The notes: generated by a model not told the origin, from the letters alone. Shown: positions 16,426-25,848, counted from the stretch's first letter. The stretch: DNA of 64,000 nucleotides from Streptomyces alboflavus (GCF_000716675.1 NZ_JNXT01000057.1:1-64000); one strand, 5' to 3'. Numbers and translations: made by a program.

Positions 16426-17880
16426 ATGTCCAGGGAGCAACGCGGGCCGAATGAGAAGCTCGGCACCGTTCTCGCCCTCGCGGGAATCAGCAACGCGGGA
16501 CTCGCCCGCAGAGTCAACGACCTCGGCGCGCAACGCGGTCTGACGCTTCGTTACGACAAGACCTCGGTGGCGCGCTGGGTGTCCAAGGGCATGGTGCCGC
16601 AGGGCGCCGCCCCGCACCTCATCGCCGCCGCCATCGGGCAGAAGCTCGGCCGCCCCGTGCCGCTGCACGAGATCGGCCTCGCCGACGCGGACCCGGCCCC
16701 CGAGGTGGGCCTCGCCTTCCCGCGCGACGTGGGCGCCGCCGTGAAGTCGGCCACCGAGCTGTACCGCCTGGACCTGGCGGGACGCAGGACCGGCGGCGGC
16801 ATCTGGCAGTCCCTGGCCGGCTCCTTCGCGGTCAGCGCGTACGCCACGCCCGCCTCCCGCTGGCTGATAACCCCGGCCGACAGCTCCGTCGCCCGTGACG
16901 CCTCGCACGCCTCGCTCGACGGGGCGCCCGACGCGGCCCACCAGGACGACGGCGGACCGCCGATGAAGGTCGGCCACAGCGACGTCCTGAAACTGCGCGA
17001 GGCGGCCGAGGACGCGCGCCGCTGGGACTCCAAGTACGGCGGCGGGGACTGGCGTTCCTCCATGGTCCCCGAGTGCCTGCGCGTCGAGGCGGCGCCCCTG
17101 CTCCTCGGTTCGTACTCCGACGAGGTGGGACGCGCCCTCTTCGGAGCCAGCGCCGAACTGACCCGGCTCGCCGGCTGGATGGCCTTCGACACCGGCCAGC
17201 AGGAGGCCGCCCAGCGGTATTACATCCAGGCGCTGCGGCTCGCCCGCGCGGCCGCCGACGTGCCCCTCGGGGGCTACGTCCTCGCATCCATGTCCCTCCA
17301 GGCGACGTACCGGGGCTTCGGGGACGAGGGCGTGGACCTGGCGCAGGCCGCGCTCGAACGCAACAGGGGCCTCGCGACCGCGCGCACCATGAGCTTCTTC
17401 CGGCTCGTGGAGGCACGCGCGCACGCGCGCGCCAATGACGCGCCCGCCGCCGGGGCCGCCCTGCGGGCCGCCGAGGGCTGGCTGGAGCGCGCCAGGGACG
17501 GCGACAACGACCCCTCCTGGCTCGGCTTCTACGGCTACGACCGCTTCGCCGCGGACGCCGCCGAGTGCTACCGCGACCTGAAGGCGCCCCGCCAGGTGCG
17601 CCGCTTCACCGAGCAGGCGCTGTCGCGGCCCACCGAGGAGTTCGTGCGCTCGCACGGCTTACGGCTCGTGGTGTCGGCCGTCGCCGAGCTGGAGTCGGGC
17701 AACCTCGACGCCGCCTGCGAGCAGGGGGTGCGAGCCGTGGAGGTCGCCGGAAGGATCTCGTCCGCGCGGACCACGGAGTACGTGAAGGACCTGCTGCACC
17801 GCCTGGAGCCGTACGGCGACGAGCCCCGGGTGGTGGAGCTGCGGGAACGGGCGCGGCCGCTGCTCGTCGCTCCCGCGTAG
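16426..17880 (+). CDS. ORF1590/SCO4114-type sporulation-associated regulator with an in-frame TTA codon
   Basis: A 484-residue protein resembling the remembered sporulation regulator ORF1590 of S. griseus. The N-terminus ([17 protein letters not shown], then [13 protein letters not shown]) has a helix-turn-helix-like look, and the rest is alpha-helical and TPR-like (residues 200-480). Codon 412 (17659-17661, in HGLRLVV) is TTA, the leucine codon read by bldA tRNA, so translation may be developmentally gated. ATG at 16426 is chosen over GTG at 16420 because GAGG at 16415-16418 is then correctly spaced. It probably links development to gene expression; its DNA targets are unknown. Confidence 0.82.
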   Translation: MSREQRGPNEKLGTVLALAGISNAGLARRVNDLGAQRGLTLRYDKTSVARWVSKGMVPQGAAPHLIAAAIGQKLGRPVPLHEIGLADADPAPEVGLAFPRDVGAAVKSATELYRLDLAGRRTGGGIWQSLAGSFAVSAYATPASRWLITPADSSVARDASHASLDGAPDAAHQDDGGPPMKVGHSDVLKLREAAEDARRWDSKYGGGDWRSSMVPECLRVEAAPLLLGSYSDEVGRALFGASAELTRLAGWMAFDTGQQEAAQRYYIQALRLARAAADVPLGGYVLASMSLQATYRGFGDEGVDLAQAALERNRGLATARTMSFFRLVEARAHARANDAPAAGAALRAAEGWLERARDGDNDPSWLGFYGYDRFAADAAECYRDLKAPRQVRRFTEQALSRPTEEFVRSHGLRLVVSAVAELESGNLDAACEQGVRAVEVAGRISSARTTEYVKDLLHRLEPYGDEPRVVELRERARPLLVAPA

Positions 17881-18009
17881 CCCGGAGCACCGGGCCGGGG
17901 CCCGCGGCCGGATCGCCCGCCGCGGGCACGGACGTGCTCCGGCTCTCCCCGATCGCAGGTTTGGCGGGGATGTCAGTGGCGCAAGGCAGTATCGGGGGTG
18001 GGAGGTGCG

Positions 18010-19215
18010 ATGGGGCGAGGTGCTGTGGCGTACGACTGTGACGTGCTCGTGGTCGGGGGTGGGATCGTCGGGCTCGCGGCGGCGTATGCCCTGACCCGGG
18101 CGGCGCCCGGCACGCGGGTCACCGTCCTGGAGAAGGAGCGCGGCCCCGCCCGCCACCAGACCGGGCGCAACAGCGGCGTCATCCACAGCGGGATCTACTA
18201 CCGCCCCGGCTCCCTCAAGGCGCGGTACGCCGTGCGGGGCGCCGCCGAGATGGTCAAGTTCTGCGCGGAGTACGGCATCCCGCACGAGGTCACCGGCAAG
18301 CTCATCGTCGCCACCGACCGCGCCGAGCTGCCCCGCCTGCACGCCCTCGTCCAGCGCGGCCGGGAGAACGGCATCCCGGTCCGCGAGCTGGGCCCCGCCC
18401 AGATCGCGGAGTACGAGCCGTGTGTGGAGGGCCTCGCCGCCATCCACGTCGGCACCACCGGGATATGCGACTACGGCGCCGTCGCCGCCCAGCTGGCCCG
18501 CGCCTCCGGCGTCGAGGTGCGCTACGGCGCGGAGGTCGTGCGGATCGACCGGCGCGCCGACCTCGGCGTCGCCGTGCGCACCGCCGCCGGGGACGTCGTG
18601 CGCGGCAAGGTCCTCGTGAACTGCGCCGGGCTCCACTGCGACCGGATCGCCCGGCTCACCGGCGACGACCCCGGCATGCGCATCGTGCCCTTCCGGGGCG
18701 AGTACTTCACGCTCGCCCGGCCCGGGCTGGTGCGGGGCCTCGTCTACCCCGTGCCCGACCCCGCCTTCCCCTTCCTCGGCGTCCACCTCACGCGCGGCGT
18801 CGACGGCGGGGTGCACGTCGGGCCCAACGCGGTGCCCGCGCTCGCCCGCGAGGGGTACGGCTGGTCGGTCGTCCGGCCCCGGGAGGTCGCCGGGACGCTC
18901 GCCTGGCCGGGGGCCTGGCGGATGGCCCGGGAGCACTGGCGGTACGGGGCCGGGGAGCTGCGGCGGTCGCTGTCCAAGGGGGCCTTCACCGACGCCGTGC
19001 GGCGGCTCCTTCCCGCCGTGCGGGCCGAGGATCTGTTGCCCGCTGCGGCTGGGGTGCGGGCGCAGGCCGTGCTGCGGGACGGGTCGCTCGCCGACGACTT
19101 CCTCATCCGGGAGGGGCCCCGTGCCGTCCACATCCTCAACGCGCCCTCGCCCGCGGCGACGGCGTCGTTGCCGATCGGGCGGGAGGTGGCGCGGCGGGTG
19201 CTTGACGCGCTGTGA
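18010..19215 (+). CDS. lhgO: L-2-hydroxyglutarate oxidase (FAD-dependent)
   Basis: A 401-residue DAO-family flavoenzyme. The N-terminal FAD motif VVGGGIVGLAAAY is followed by the family signature HQTGRNSGVIHSGIYY and by FRGEYF and PNAVPALAREGY segments typical of LhgO/YgaF. It oxidises L-2-hydroxyglutarate to 2-oxoglutarate, passing electrons to the quinone pool, as metabolite repair. A GGGAGG site lies just before the ATG at 18010; an in-frame GTG at 17998 is less likely. The gene is followed by a large palindromic repeat that probably ends transcription. Confidence 0.88.
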   Translation: MGRGAVAYDCDVLVVGGGIVGLAAAYALTRAAPGTRVTVLEKERGPARHQTGRNSGVIHSGIYYRPGSLKARYAVRGAAEMVKFCAEYGIPHEVTGKLIVATDRAELPRLHALVQRGRENGIPVRELGPAQIAEYEPCVEGLAAIHVGTTGICDYGAVAAQLARASGVEVRYGAEVVRIDRRADLGVAVRTAAGDVVRGKVLVNCAGLHCDRIARLTGDDPGMRIVPFRGEYFTLARPGLVRGLVYPVPDPAFPFLGVHLTRGVDGGVHVGPNAVPALAREGYGWSVVRPREVAGTLAWPGAWRMAREHWRYGAGELRRSLSKGAFTDAVRRLLPAVRAEDLLPAAAGVRAQAVLRDGSLADDFLIREGPRAVHILNAPSPAATASLPIGREVARRVLDAL

Positions 19216-19229
19216 GCGGTTGCCTCGCG

Positions 19230-19412
19230 GGTGCGCCCCAGTCCCGCCCCTTCCCGAAACCGGGGGCTGCCGCCCCCTGGACCCCCGCTGATCGGCGCTC
19301 CGCGCCTCGTCCTCAATCGCCGGACGGGCTAGATATAGCCCCTCCGGCGTTTGAGGAGCGGGGGTCTGGGGGCGGAGCCCCCAGTTTCGGGAAGGGGCGG
19401 GACTGGGGCGCC
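19230..19412. repeat. large imperfect palindrome (dispersed Streptomyces intergenic element)
   Basis: The left arm (19230-19289, containing CCAGTCCCGCCCCTTCCCGA) pairs with the right arm (about 19357-19412, containing TCGGGAAGGGGCGGGACTGG). An inner stem near 19310-19356 (CGCCGGACGGGCT with AGCCCCTCCGGCG) encloses a short loop. This belongs to a palindrome class I recognise from many Streptomyces intergenic regions. It can fold as a long hairpin and probably ends lhgO transcription. Confidence 0.85.
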
Positions 19413-19448
19413 CCCGCGAAGGCCCACCCCCGGTAAAATCGCCCCACT

Positions 19449-20330
19449 GTGTCTGAGAATCCCCGCCCGAAGGGCACCCCCCGCTTCCCCGACGGACCCG
19501 CGCCCGACCCGACCGGGTCGAGGTTCGAGCGGCGGATCCGCAGCTTCACGCCGCGCCGCAGCCGCGTCACCACCGCCCAGGGCGACGCCCTGCGCAGGCT
19601 CTGGCCCCAGTGGGGCCTGGACATCGACGGCAAGGAAGTCCTGGACCTGGACGCACTGTTCGCGGCGGACGACCAGGGCGGTGAGCACGCCGACCGAAGC
19701 ACCCCCGTCGTCCTGGAGATCGGCTTCGGCATGGGCGAGGCCACCGCCCAGATGGCCGCCGCCGACCCCGGCACCCGCATCCTCGCCGTGGACGTGCACA
19801 CCCCGGGCCAGGGCAACCTGCTGAATCTCGCGGAGCGGAACGGGCTGTCCAACATTCGGGTCGCCAACGGCGATGCGGTGATCCTGCTGACGGAGATGCT
19901 CGCCCCGGAGGCCCTGGACGGCGTCCGCGTGTACTTCCCGGACCCGTGGCCGAAGGCCCGGCACAACAAGCGCCGCCTGATCCAGCCGGAGTTCCTGAGC
20001 CTGCTCGCACCCCGCCTGAAGCCGGGCGGCCTGCTGCACTGCGCGACGGACTGGGAGCCGTACGCGGAGCACATGCTGGAGGTGCTCACCGCGCATCCGG
20101 ACTTCGAGAACGTGCAGGAGGACGGCGGGTACGCGCCGCGGCCCGACTTCCGTCCGCAGACCCGCTTCGAGGGCCAGGGCCTGCGCAAGGGACATGTCGT
20201 CCACGACCTCCTGTTCCGCCGCGCCGCCACCCTCGCGGAGCAGCCCGGGACCGCCCCGGCGGAGCAGCCGCAGCCCGCCCCGCAGGACCCGGCGGGGCCG
20301 CCCGCCCCCGAGGACCCGCCCCGCTCCTGA
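19449..20330 (+). CDS. trmB: tRNA (guanine-N7-)-methyltransferase
   Basis: A 293-residue class I SAM-dependent methyltransferase that forms m7G46 in the variable loop of tRNAs. The SAM-binding motif is VVLEIGFGMGEAT (about residue 87) and the TrmB signature PDPWPKARHNKRR lies near 163, followed by GGLLHCATDWEPYAEHM. An N-terminal extension (about 35 residues) and a Pro/Ala-rich C-terminal tail (about 260-293) flank the core. The start is GTG at 19449 without a clear ribosome-binding site. It is followed closely by the PrsW-type gene. Confidence 0.93.
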   Translation: MSENPRPKGTPRFPDGPAPDPTGSRFERRIRSFTPRRSRVTTAQGDALRRLWPQWGLDIDGKEVLDLDALFAADDQGGEHADRSTPVVLEIGFGMGEATAQMAAADPGTRILAVDVHTPGQGNLLNLAERNGLSNIRVANGDAVILLTEMLAPEALDGVRVYFPDPWPKARHNKRRLIQPEFLSLLAPRLKPGGLLHCATDWEPYAEHMLEVLTAHPDFENVQEDGGYAPRPDFRPQTRFEGQGLRKGHVVHDLLFRRAATLAEQPGTAPAEQPQPAPQDPAGPPAPEDPPRS

Positions 20331-20389
20331 GGCCCCCGGGCCCCGAGGCACCATCGCGGTCCGCCGCAACCCTCGTTACTGTCAAAGCC

Positions 20390-21757
20390 GTGGCCACCAG
20401 TCCCGCGTACCCGACGAACCCGGCAGCCGCCGGGCCCGCCGGAGCACCCGGATCCCGGCATCCGCGCTGGTGGCAGCGGCGGGCCATCCGGGCGGCCGCG
20501 CCGGTCACGCTGCTTGCCCTGTCCGGTCTGGTGATCCTCGCGCTGGTGCGTCAGCAGACCGGCACCGAGGGGTTCCTGGTGGGCCTCGGCCTCGCCACGC
20601 TGCCGGTGCCGCTGCTCGTCGCCGCGTTCCGGTGGCTGGACCGGGTGGCGCCCGGACCATGGCGGAACCTGCTGTTCGCCTTCGCCTGGGGCGCCTGCGC
20701 GGCCGCGCTGATAGCGATCGTCGCGAACAGTTTCGCGACCCGCTGGATAGCCACCGCGACCGCCGACCCGACGAGCGCCGACACCCTAGGCGCGACCGTG
20801 ATCGCCCCGATCGTCGAGGAGACCGCGAAGGCGGCGGCCGTGCTGCTCGTCTTCCTCTTCCGCAGAACGGACTTCACCGGGGTCGTCGACGGCTTCGTCA
20901 TAGCGGGCGTCACCGCGACCGGTTTCGCCTTCACCGAGAACATCCTCTATCTCGGCAACGCCTTCGGCACCGACCAGCTCAGCGGCGAGACCGGCCTCGC
21001 GTCGGTGACGGCCGCGACGTTCTTCGTCCGGGTCGTGATGTCGCCGTTCGCGCATCCCCTGTTCACCGTGCTCACCGGCATCGGCTTCGGGATCGCCGCC
21101 CTCAGCGGCGAGCGGCACACGGTGCGGCGGATACTCCTGCCCATCGCCGGGCTGCTGCTCGCCATGGGCCTGCACGCCTTCTGGAACGGCTCGGCGAGCT
21201 TCGGCGAGTACGGCTTCTTCGTCGTGTACGCCACGTTCATGCTGCCTCTGTTCGGGCTGCTGTGCTGGCTCGCCGTCTGGCTGCGCCAGCGCGAGCTGCG
21301 GCTCGTGCGCGCCGAGCTGCCCGCCTATGTGGCGGCGGGCTGGCTGACCGCGGCCGAGCCGTTCGCGCTCGGCTCGATGTCCGCGCGGAACCTCGCCCGC
21401 GACTACGCCGCGCACCACCTGGGCCGCCCTGGCGGGCGGACCGTCGTCGCGTACGAGACGTACGCGACGACGCTGGCGCTCCTTCGGCACCGGGCGGGCC
21501 GGGGCCGGGCCCGCGCCGACTTCGCCGTCCGGGAGCGGGAGCTGCTCGACGCGCTGTGGGAGCGCCGCGAGGTGGTCCGCCCGGCGCTCGCGTACGCGGC
21601 GCGGGTGACGGCGCCGGTCGTGGTGCCGCTGCCGTACACCGCGTACGGGCCGCCGTACATGCCGTACGCCGTGTACGGCCGGCCGCCCCACATCCGCGCC
21701 GCGCCGTACGGAACGCCCGGCCCCACCTACCCCTCGTACAACCCCTACCGCACCTGA
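20390..21757 (+). CDS. PrsW-family intramembrane metalloprotease
   Basis: A 455-residue integral membrane protein. The PrsW family motifs are present: EETAK (residues 143-147) in the third or fourth helix, FAFTENILYL near 185, a conserved His in HPLFTVLTG near 222 and HAFWN near 262. PrsW cleaves anti-sigma factors in Bacillus; the Streptomyces substrate is unknown. About eight hydrophobic segments are followed by a cytoplasmic helical region and a Tyr/Pro-rich tail (PPYMPYAVYG). The start is GTG at 20390; a TTACTGT sequence just upstream and the lack of a ribosome-binding site suggest a leaderless message. It is convergent with the aldo/keto reductase. Confidence 0.85.
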   Translation: MATSPAYPTNPAAAGPAGAPGSRHPRWWQRRAIRAAAPVTLLALSGLVILALVRQQTGTEGFLVGLGLATLPVPLLVAAFRWLDRVAPGPWRNLLFAFAWGACAAALIAIVANSFATRWIATATADPTSADTLGATVIAPIVEETAKAAAVLLVFLFRRTDFTGVVDGFVIAGVTATGFAFTENILYLGNAFGTDQLSGETGLASVTAATFFVRVVMSPFAHPLFTVLTGIGFGIAALSGERHTVRRILLPIAGLLLAMGLHAFWNGSASFGEYGFFVVYATFMLPLFGLLCWLAVWLRQRELRLVRAELPAYVAAGWLTAAEPFALGSMSARNLARDYAAHHLGRPGGRTVVAYETYATTLALLRHRAGRGRARADFAVRERELLDALWERREVVRPALAYAARVTAPVVVPLPYTAYGPPYMPYAVYGRPPHIRAAPYGTPGPTYPSYNPYRT

Positions 21758-21785
21758 CACACGGACCGGCGCGTGCCCCGCCCGC

Positions 21786-22730
21786 TCACGCCGAAGCGGC
21801 GGTGAGGCGGGCCACCTCGTCCTCGGTCAGGTCGAGGTCGGCCACCTCCAGGAGCGCCGGGAGCTGCTCGACCGTGCGCGCGGAGGCGAGCGGCGCCGCC
21901 ACCGTCGGCTGGGCGGCGAGCCAGGCGAGGGCGACCGTGGCGTGCCGGGCGCCGCGCTCCTCGGCTATCTCGTCGAGGGCGGCGAGGACGCGCTGCCCGC
22001 GCTCGGTCTCCAGGTGCGCGCCCGCGCCGCCCGCCCGCGCGCTGTCGACCTCGGCGCCCGGACGGTACTTGCCGGTCAGGAAGCCGGCCGCGAGCGCGTA
22101 GTACGGGATGGCCGCGAGGCCCGAGCGGGACGCGACCTCCTGGAGCGGGCCCTCGTAGGTGTCGCGGGAGACCAGGTTGTAGTGCGGCTGCAGCGCGACG
22201 TAGCGCACCAGGCCCTCGCGGTCGGAGAAGTCCAGGGACTCCTGGAGGCGTTCGGCGCTGATGTTGGACGCGGCGATCGCGCGGACCTTGCCGGAGCGCA
22301 CCAGCTCGTCGAGGGCGGTGACGAACTCCTCGACCGGCACGGACGGGTCGTCGTAGTGCGTGTAGTAGAGGTCGATGTAATCGGTGCCGAGGCGGCGCAG
22401 CGACTCCTCGACGCCGGACTTGATGGTGTTCGCCGCGAGGCCCTTGTAGTCGGGGTGGGCGCCGACCTTGCTGGCGATGACGACGTCGGAGCGGTTACCG
22501 CGCGCGGCGAGCCAGCGGCCGAGCACGGTCTCGGACTCGCCGCCCTTGTTGCCGGGCGCCCAGGCCGAGTAGACGTCGGCGGTGTCGATGAAGTTGCCGC
22601 CCGCGGCGGTGTAGGCGTCGAGGACGGCGAAGGACTGGGTCTCGTCCGCGGTCCAGCCGAAGACGTTGCCGCCGAGGGCGAGGGGGAATACTTCGAGGTC
22701 GGAGGAGCCCAGCGGGCGGAGTGTGGTCAT
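21786..22730 (-). CDS. aldo/keto reductase
   Basis: A 314-residue NADPH-dependent TIM-barrel oxidoreductase of standard AKR length. Catalytic residues are visible: Asp/Tyr in FIDTADVYSAW, Lys in VIASKVG and His in YIDLYYTHYDDP. The C-terminal cofactor-binding segment is AAPLASARTVEQLPALLE. The ATG at 22730 is followed directly by the conserved LRPLGSSDLEVFPLALGG. The frame stays open to 23219 but overlaps the M23 gene there. The physiological carbonyl substrate is unknown. Confidence 0.9.
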   Translation of the reverse strand: MTTLRPLGSSDLEVFPLALGGNVFGWTADETQSFAVLDAYTAAGGNFIDTADVYSAWAPGNKGGESETVLGRWLAARGNRSDVVIASKVGAHPDYKGLAANTIKSGVEESLRRLGTDYIDLYYTHYDDPSVPVEEFVTALDELVRSGKVRAIAASNISAERLQESLDFSDREGLVRYVALQPHYNLVSRDTYEGPLQEVASRSGLAAIPYYALAAGFLTGKYRPGAEVDSARAGGAGAHLETERGQRVLAALDEIAEERGARHATVALAWLAAQPTVAAPLASARTVEQLPALLEVADLDLTEDEVARLTAASA

Positions 22731-22882
22731 AAGGGGCTCAACATCCGCACCGGGGAACGAATTCCGTGTGTGACCCACGGAAATCTCCGGCCCCGCTCCC
22801 GGGCGCGGCCCCGCCGTCGCGGGTTCCGACCGGCGGCCCTGGCGTCGGGGGGTCGTCGCCAGGACCGCCGGAGCCTTGGGTG

Positions 22883-23989
22883 TTACGGGTTGAGGCCCTT
22901 GCCCTGCAGCCAGGCCAGCGGGTCGATGTTGGCGCCGCCGCTGGTGTGGACCTCCATGTGGAGGTGCGGTCCGGTGACGTTGCCGGTCGCGCCGACGCGG
23001 CCGATGACCTCGCCCGTGGTGACCTTCTGGCCGACGCTGACGCTCATCGAGGACTGGTGGCAGTACCAGATCTCGGTGCCGTCCTTCAGTTCCAGGACCG
23101 TGCGGTAGCCGTACGAGCCGGACCAGCCGGCCGACTTGATGGTGCCCGTGTGCACGGCCTTGAGGGGCGTGCCGGTGGGGGCGGCGAAGTCCAGGCCGGT
23201 GTGCTGGCCGGAGGACCACATGGAACCGGAGTCGCCGAAGTGCGAGGTGAGGGTGTACGAGGAGGTGGGCAGCGAGAAGCTCTTGGCGAGCTTGGCGAGG
23301 CGCTCCGCCTCGGCCTTCTTGCGCGCGGCCTCCTCCTTCTTGCGCTTCTCCTCGGCGGCCTTGGCCTTCGCGGCGGCCTTCGCCTTGTCCTGCTGGGCCT
23401 TGGCCTGCTCGGCGGCCTTCTTCACGGCGGCGTCCTCGGCGGCGATGCGCTGGGCGTCCTCCGCCTGGTGCTGCTGGTTCTCGGCCTGCTGCATGATGCG
23501 GGCGCGCAGGGCCTCGCCCGCGCCGGTGGTGCCGCGCTCGGCGTCGGCGGTGGTGACGCCCGCGGAGCTGAGCGGCGCGGCGGCCGCGACGGTGGCGGTG
23601 TCGGCGCCGCCGTCGGAGTCATCGGATATCAGGGAGCCCACGCCCGGCAGGGACTTGGCCTCGGGGAGCTGGTCGGTGACCGCCGACATGTCCGGCATGG
23701 CGATGGAGACCGGGGGCTTGCCGCCCTGCGCGGTGGCGATGCCGCCCGCGCCCACGGCCGCGATGACGCCGACGCCGAGGACGGTGGAGCTGCGCGCGAG
23801 GCCGCCGCCGCCCTTCTTGTGGACCCGGTGCCTGCCGCGCACGGGGCGGATGGACTCCGCGGTGGGGTTCCACTCCTCCCAGGGCTCCTGGGGGGCGTAC
23901 CCGCCGAATCCGGTGGGACCTTCGGGTCCTTCGGCGGATTCGTCGTTCGGTACGTAGAGCGCTTCGGGGGCAGGCCGGTTGGACGCCAC
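22883..23989 (-). CDS. M23-family peptidoglycan endopeptidase, membrane-anchored
   Basis: A 368-residue cell-wall hydrolase. A hydrophilic N-terminus (1-60) precedes a hydrophobic segment (VLGVGVIAAVGAGGIATAQG, about 68-88) that anchors or exports it. An Ala/Lys/Glu coiled coil (about 165-255) follows, and then the LytM domain (255-368) with zinc ligands in HTGLDF and HLHMEVH. It probably cuts peptide cross-links during growth or sporulation. The start is GTG at 23989 with AAGGAG nine bases upstream. A ydaO-type riboswitch in the leader implies control by c-di-AMP, as for other actinobacterial wall-lytic genes. Confidence 0.92.
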   Translation of the reverse strand: MASNRPAPEALYVPNDESAEGPEGPTGFGGYAPQEPWEEWNPTAESIRPVRGRHRVHKKGGGGLARSSTVLGVGVIAAVGAGGIATAQGGKPPVSIAMPDMSAVTDQLPEAKSLPGVGSLISDDSDGGADTATVAAAAPLSSAGVTTADAERGTTGAGEALRARIMQQAENQQHQAEDAQRIAAEDAAVKKAAEQAKAQQDKAKAAAKAKAAEEKRKKEEAARKKAEAERLAKLAKSFSLPTSSYTLTSHFGDSGSMWSSGQHTGLDFAAPTGTPLKAVHTGTIKSAGWSGSYGYRTVLELKDGTEIWYCHQSSMSVSVGQKVTTGEVIGRVGATGNVTGPHLHMEVHTSGGANIDPLAWLQGKGLNP

Positions 23990-24011
23990 TGGGGCGCACT
24001 CCTTTCCTTCC

Positions 24012-24132
24012 TTCTCGCCTACCGGGTTAGCTGACGGGTTCGGAGCAGGAAGGTCTCCTACGGGCGTGATGCGTGCCCGATTCACCCCAATGTGGTGGTT
24101 CCCCGGCTCCCTTGCGGGATTAGGCGCGTGCG
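24012..24132 (-). ncRNA. ydaO-type c-di-AMP riboswitch upstream of the M23 peptidase
   Basis: Read on the minus strand, the conserved blocks occur in order: CGCCTAATCCCG, GCCGGGGAACC, TTGGGGTGAATCG, CCCGTAGG, CCGAACCCGTCAGCTAACC and CGGTAGGCGAG. The terminal CGCC and GGCG form the closing stem. It ends about 25 bases before the GTG start of the peptidase and overlaps no gene. Such elements switch expression off at high c-di-AMP and often precede wall-lytic genes in actinobacteria. The remaining upstream sequence (24133-24366) holds only the presumed promoter. Confidence 0.92.
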
Positions 24133-24366
24133 CACGGAGCCGACTTGAGTGCCGGCTGGGACAACCGCGCTGCGTTATCGAACGTTAATAGACAGCGGTG
24201 CCGTATTCCAAGCTGTTCCGTCTGATCGTTAACGCTTACGCCACGAACACAAAGGACATCAGCGGCTGGAGTAGGGCGAGTTGAGCCCGGTCCATGACGC
24301 ACCGCATCGTTCTGGACTTTCAGAGCTTGCTGACATCACGTCAATCGGGCTGCGGAGGGGTGCCCT

Positions 24367-25848
24367 TCAGTCACCGACCGTGATCGGGCGGCGGACGGCG
24401 AGCATCGCCAGGTCGTCCGTGGCGGCGCCCCCGGTGTGCCGGCGGACCTCGTCGACGAGGGTCGCGAGCAGCGAGTCGGGTCCGGCGGGCCCGGGGAAGA
24501 TGCGGCCGCCGAGCCGGGTGGCGGGGACGTAGAACTCGCCCTTCTCGTCGCGGGCCTCGGAGAGCCCGTCGGTGTAGAGCAGCAGCGTGGCCCCCGGCGG
24601 GAACGGGGTCTGGTCGGCGCGGTCCGGCCAGGTGCCGAGGTCGCCCATGCCGAGCGGCAGCGCGGGCTCGGACGGCGAGAGCACGCACAGCCGTCCGTCG
24701 GCGCGCAGCATCAGCGGTTCGGGGTGGCCGCGGTTGATGATGCGTACGGTGCCCTCGTCGCCGCGCGGGATCTCCACGAGGACCGCCGTGGTGAACCCCT
24801 CGAAGGCGTCGAGCCCGTCGCGCCGCGTCCCCTCCCGCGCTAGGGCCCGCTCCAGGCGCTGCGCCACCGCCTCCAGCGTGGCCTCCTGCTCGGCGGCCTC
24901 CCGGAAGGCCCCGATGACGACGGCGACGGCGGCGACCGCCCCCATCCCCTTGCCCCGTACGTCACCAACGACGAGCCGCACCCCGTGCGGGGTGTCCTGC
25001 ACGGCGTAGAGGTCCCCGCCGATGAACGCGTCGGCCTCCGCCGCCTCGTACCGCGCGGCGATGTCCAGGCCGCCGATCCGCGGGTCGGGCTGGGGCAGGA
25101 CCGCGCGCTGGGTGGCCTCGGCGATGGAGCGGGCGGAGGCGAGGCGGGCGTCGCCGCGGCGGACGACCCGGTTGATGACCACGGCCAGCGCGCCGACGGT
25201 CAGCATCGTCACGAACTCGGTGATGACCTGGACGTCGGGGCCGCCGAAGGGGTGGCTCATGCGCAGCACGAGCACGGCGAGACAGGACACGGCGGCGGTC
25301 GCGACGGTGGTCCGCAGCCGGAAGAACGGGGCGGTGATCAGGGGCGCCGCGGCGAACAGCGGGGACGCGGTGAACTCGGGCGGCGTGAGCAGGTCGAAGC
25401 AGATCCCGGCGACGAGGAGGAGCGGGGGCAGGGCGCGGACGAGGGCACGCTCACGGGGGAGGGTGCGGGTGGTGCCGCCGGGGGCGATGGTCGGCTGGGA
25501 GAGGCGGGCTGTCTTACGGGGGCGGGCGCGGGTGCGGGCCGGGCTGCCGGGCTTCCGACCGCCGGACTCCTGACCGCCGGGCACCCGATCGCCGAGCTCC
25601 CGACCACCGGACTCCCGACCGCCGGACTCCCGACCGTCGGGCTCCCGATCGCCGAGCTCCCGACCACCGGACTCCCGACCGCCGAGCTCCCGACCGCCGG
25701 ACCGACGGTCACCGGACCGACAGTCACCAGACCGACAGTCACCAGACCGACGGTCACCAGACCCCCCACCCCCGGCCCCCGGGTCGCCCTGCGCACCGTC
25801 CGGCCCCCCACCACGCACAGCAACCACCACCACTCCACTCCACCGCAT
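24367..25848 (-). CDS. membrane SpoIIE/PP2C-type phosphatase with N-terminal pentapeptide repeats
   Basis: About 493 residues if translation starts at ATG 25848. The N-terminal 95 residues are a low-complexity RESGG/RELGD pentapeptide array encoded by 15-bp repeats. Four or five hydrophobic segments (about 130-245, including LLLVAGICFDLL) precede a SpoIIE-type phosphatase domain (GGDLYAVQ, VVGDVRGKGMGAVA, GHPEPLML, LLLYTDGLSEARD). It probably dephosphorylates anti-sigma-factor antagonists. The start is uncertain: no convincing ribosome-binding site is seen and a GTG after the repeats is also possible. It lies downstream of, and in the same direction as, the MFS gene. Confidence 0.8.
   Translation of the reverse strand: MRWSGVVVVAVRGGGPDGAQGDPGAGGGGSGDRRSGDCRSGDCRSGDRRSGGRELGGRESGGRELGDREPDGRESGGRESGGRELGDRVPGGQESGGRKPGSPARTRARPRKTARLSQPTIAPGGTTRTLPRERALVRALPPLLLVAGICFDLLTPPEFTASPLFAAAPLITAPFFRLRTTVATAAVSCLAVLVLRMSHPFGGPDVQVITEFVTMLTVGALAVVINRVVRRGDARLASARSIAEATQRAVLPQPDPRIGGLDIAARYEAAEADAFIGGDLYAVQDTPHGVRLVVGDVRGKGMGAVAAVAVVIGAFREAAEQEATLEAVAQRLERALAREGTRRDGLDAFEGFTTAVLVEIPRGDEGTVRIINRGHPEPLMLRADGRLCVLSPSEPALPLGMGDLGTWPDRADQTPFPPGATLLLYTDGLSEARDEKGEFYVPATRLGGRIFPGPAGPDSLLATLVDEVRRHTGGAATDDLAMLAVRRPITVGD
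25555..25765. repeat. 15-bp tandem repeat array (two sub-families)
   Basis: About ten degenerate 15-base units of the type GGTCGGGAGTCCGGC (minus strand), followed upstream by four units of GGTCTGGTGACYGTC type. The unit length keeps the phosphatase frame open and encodes R-E-x-G-G pentapeptides. This is a likely site of copy-number variation between strains. Confidence 0.88.
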
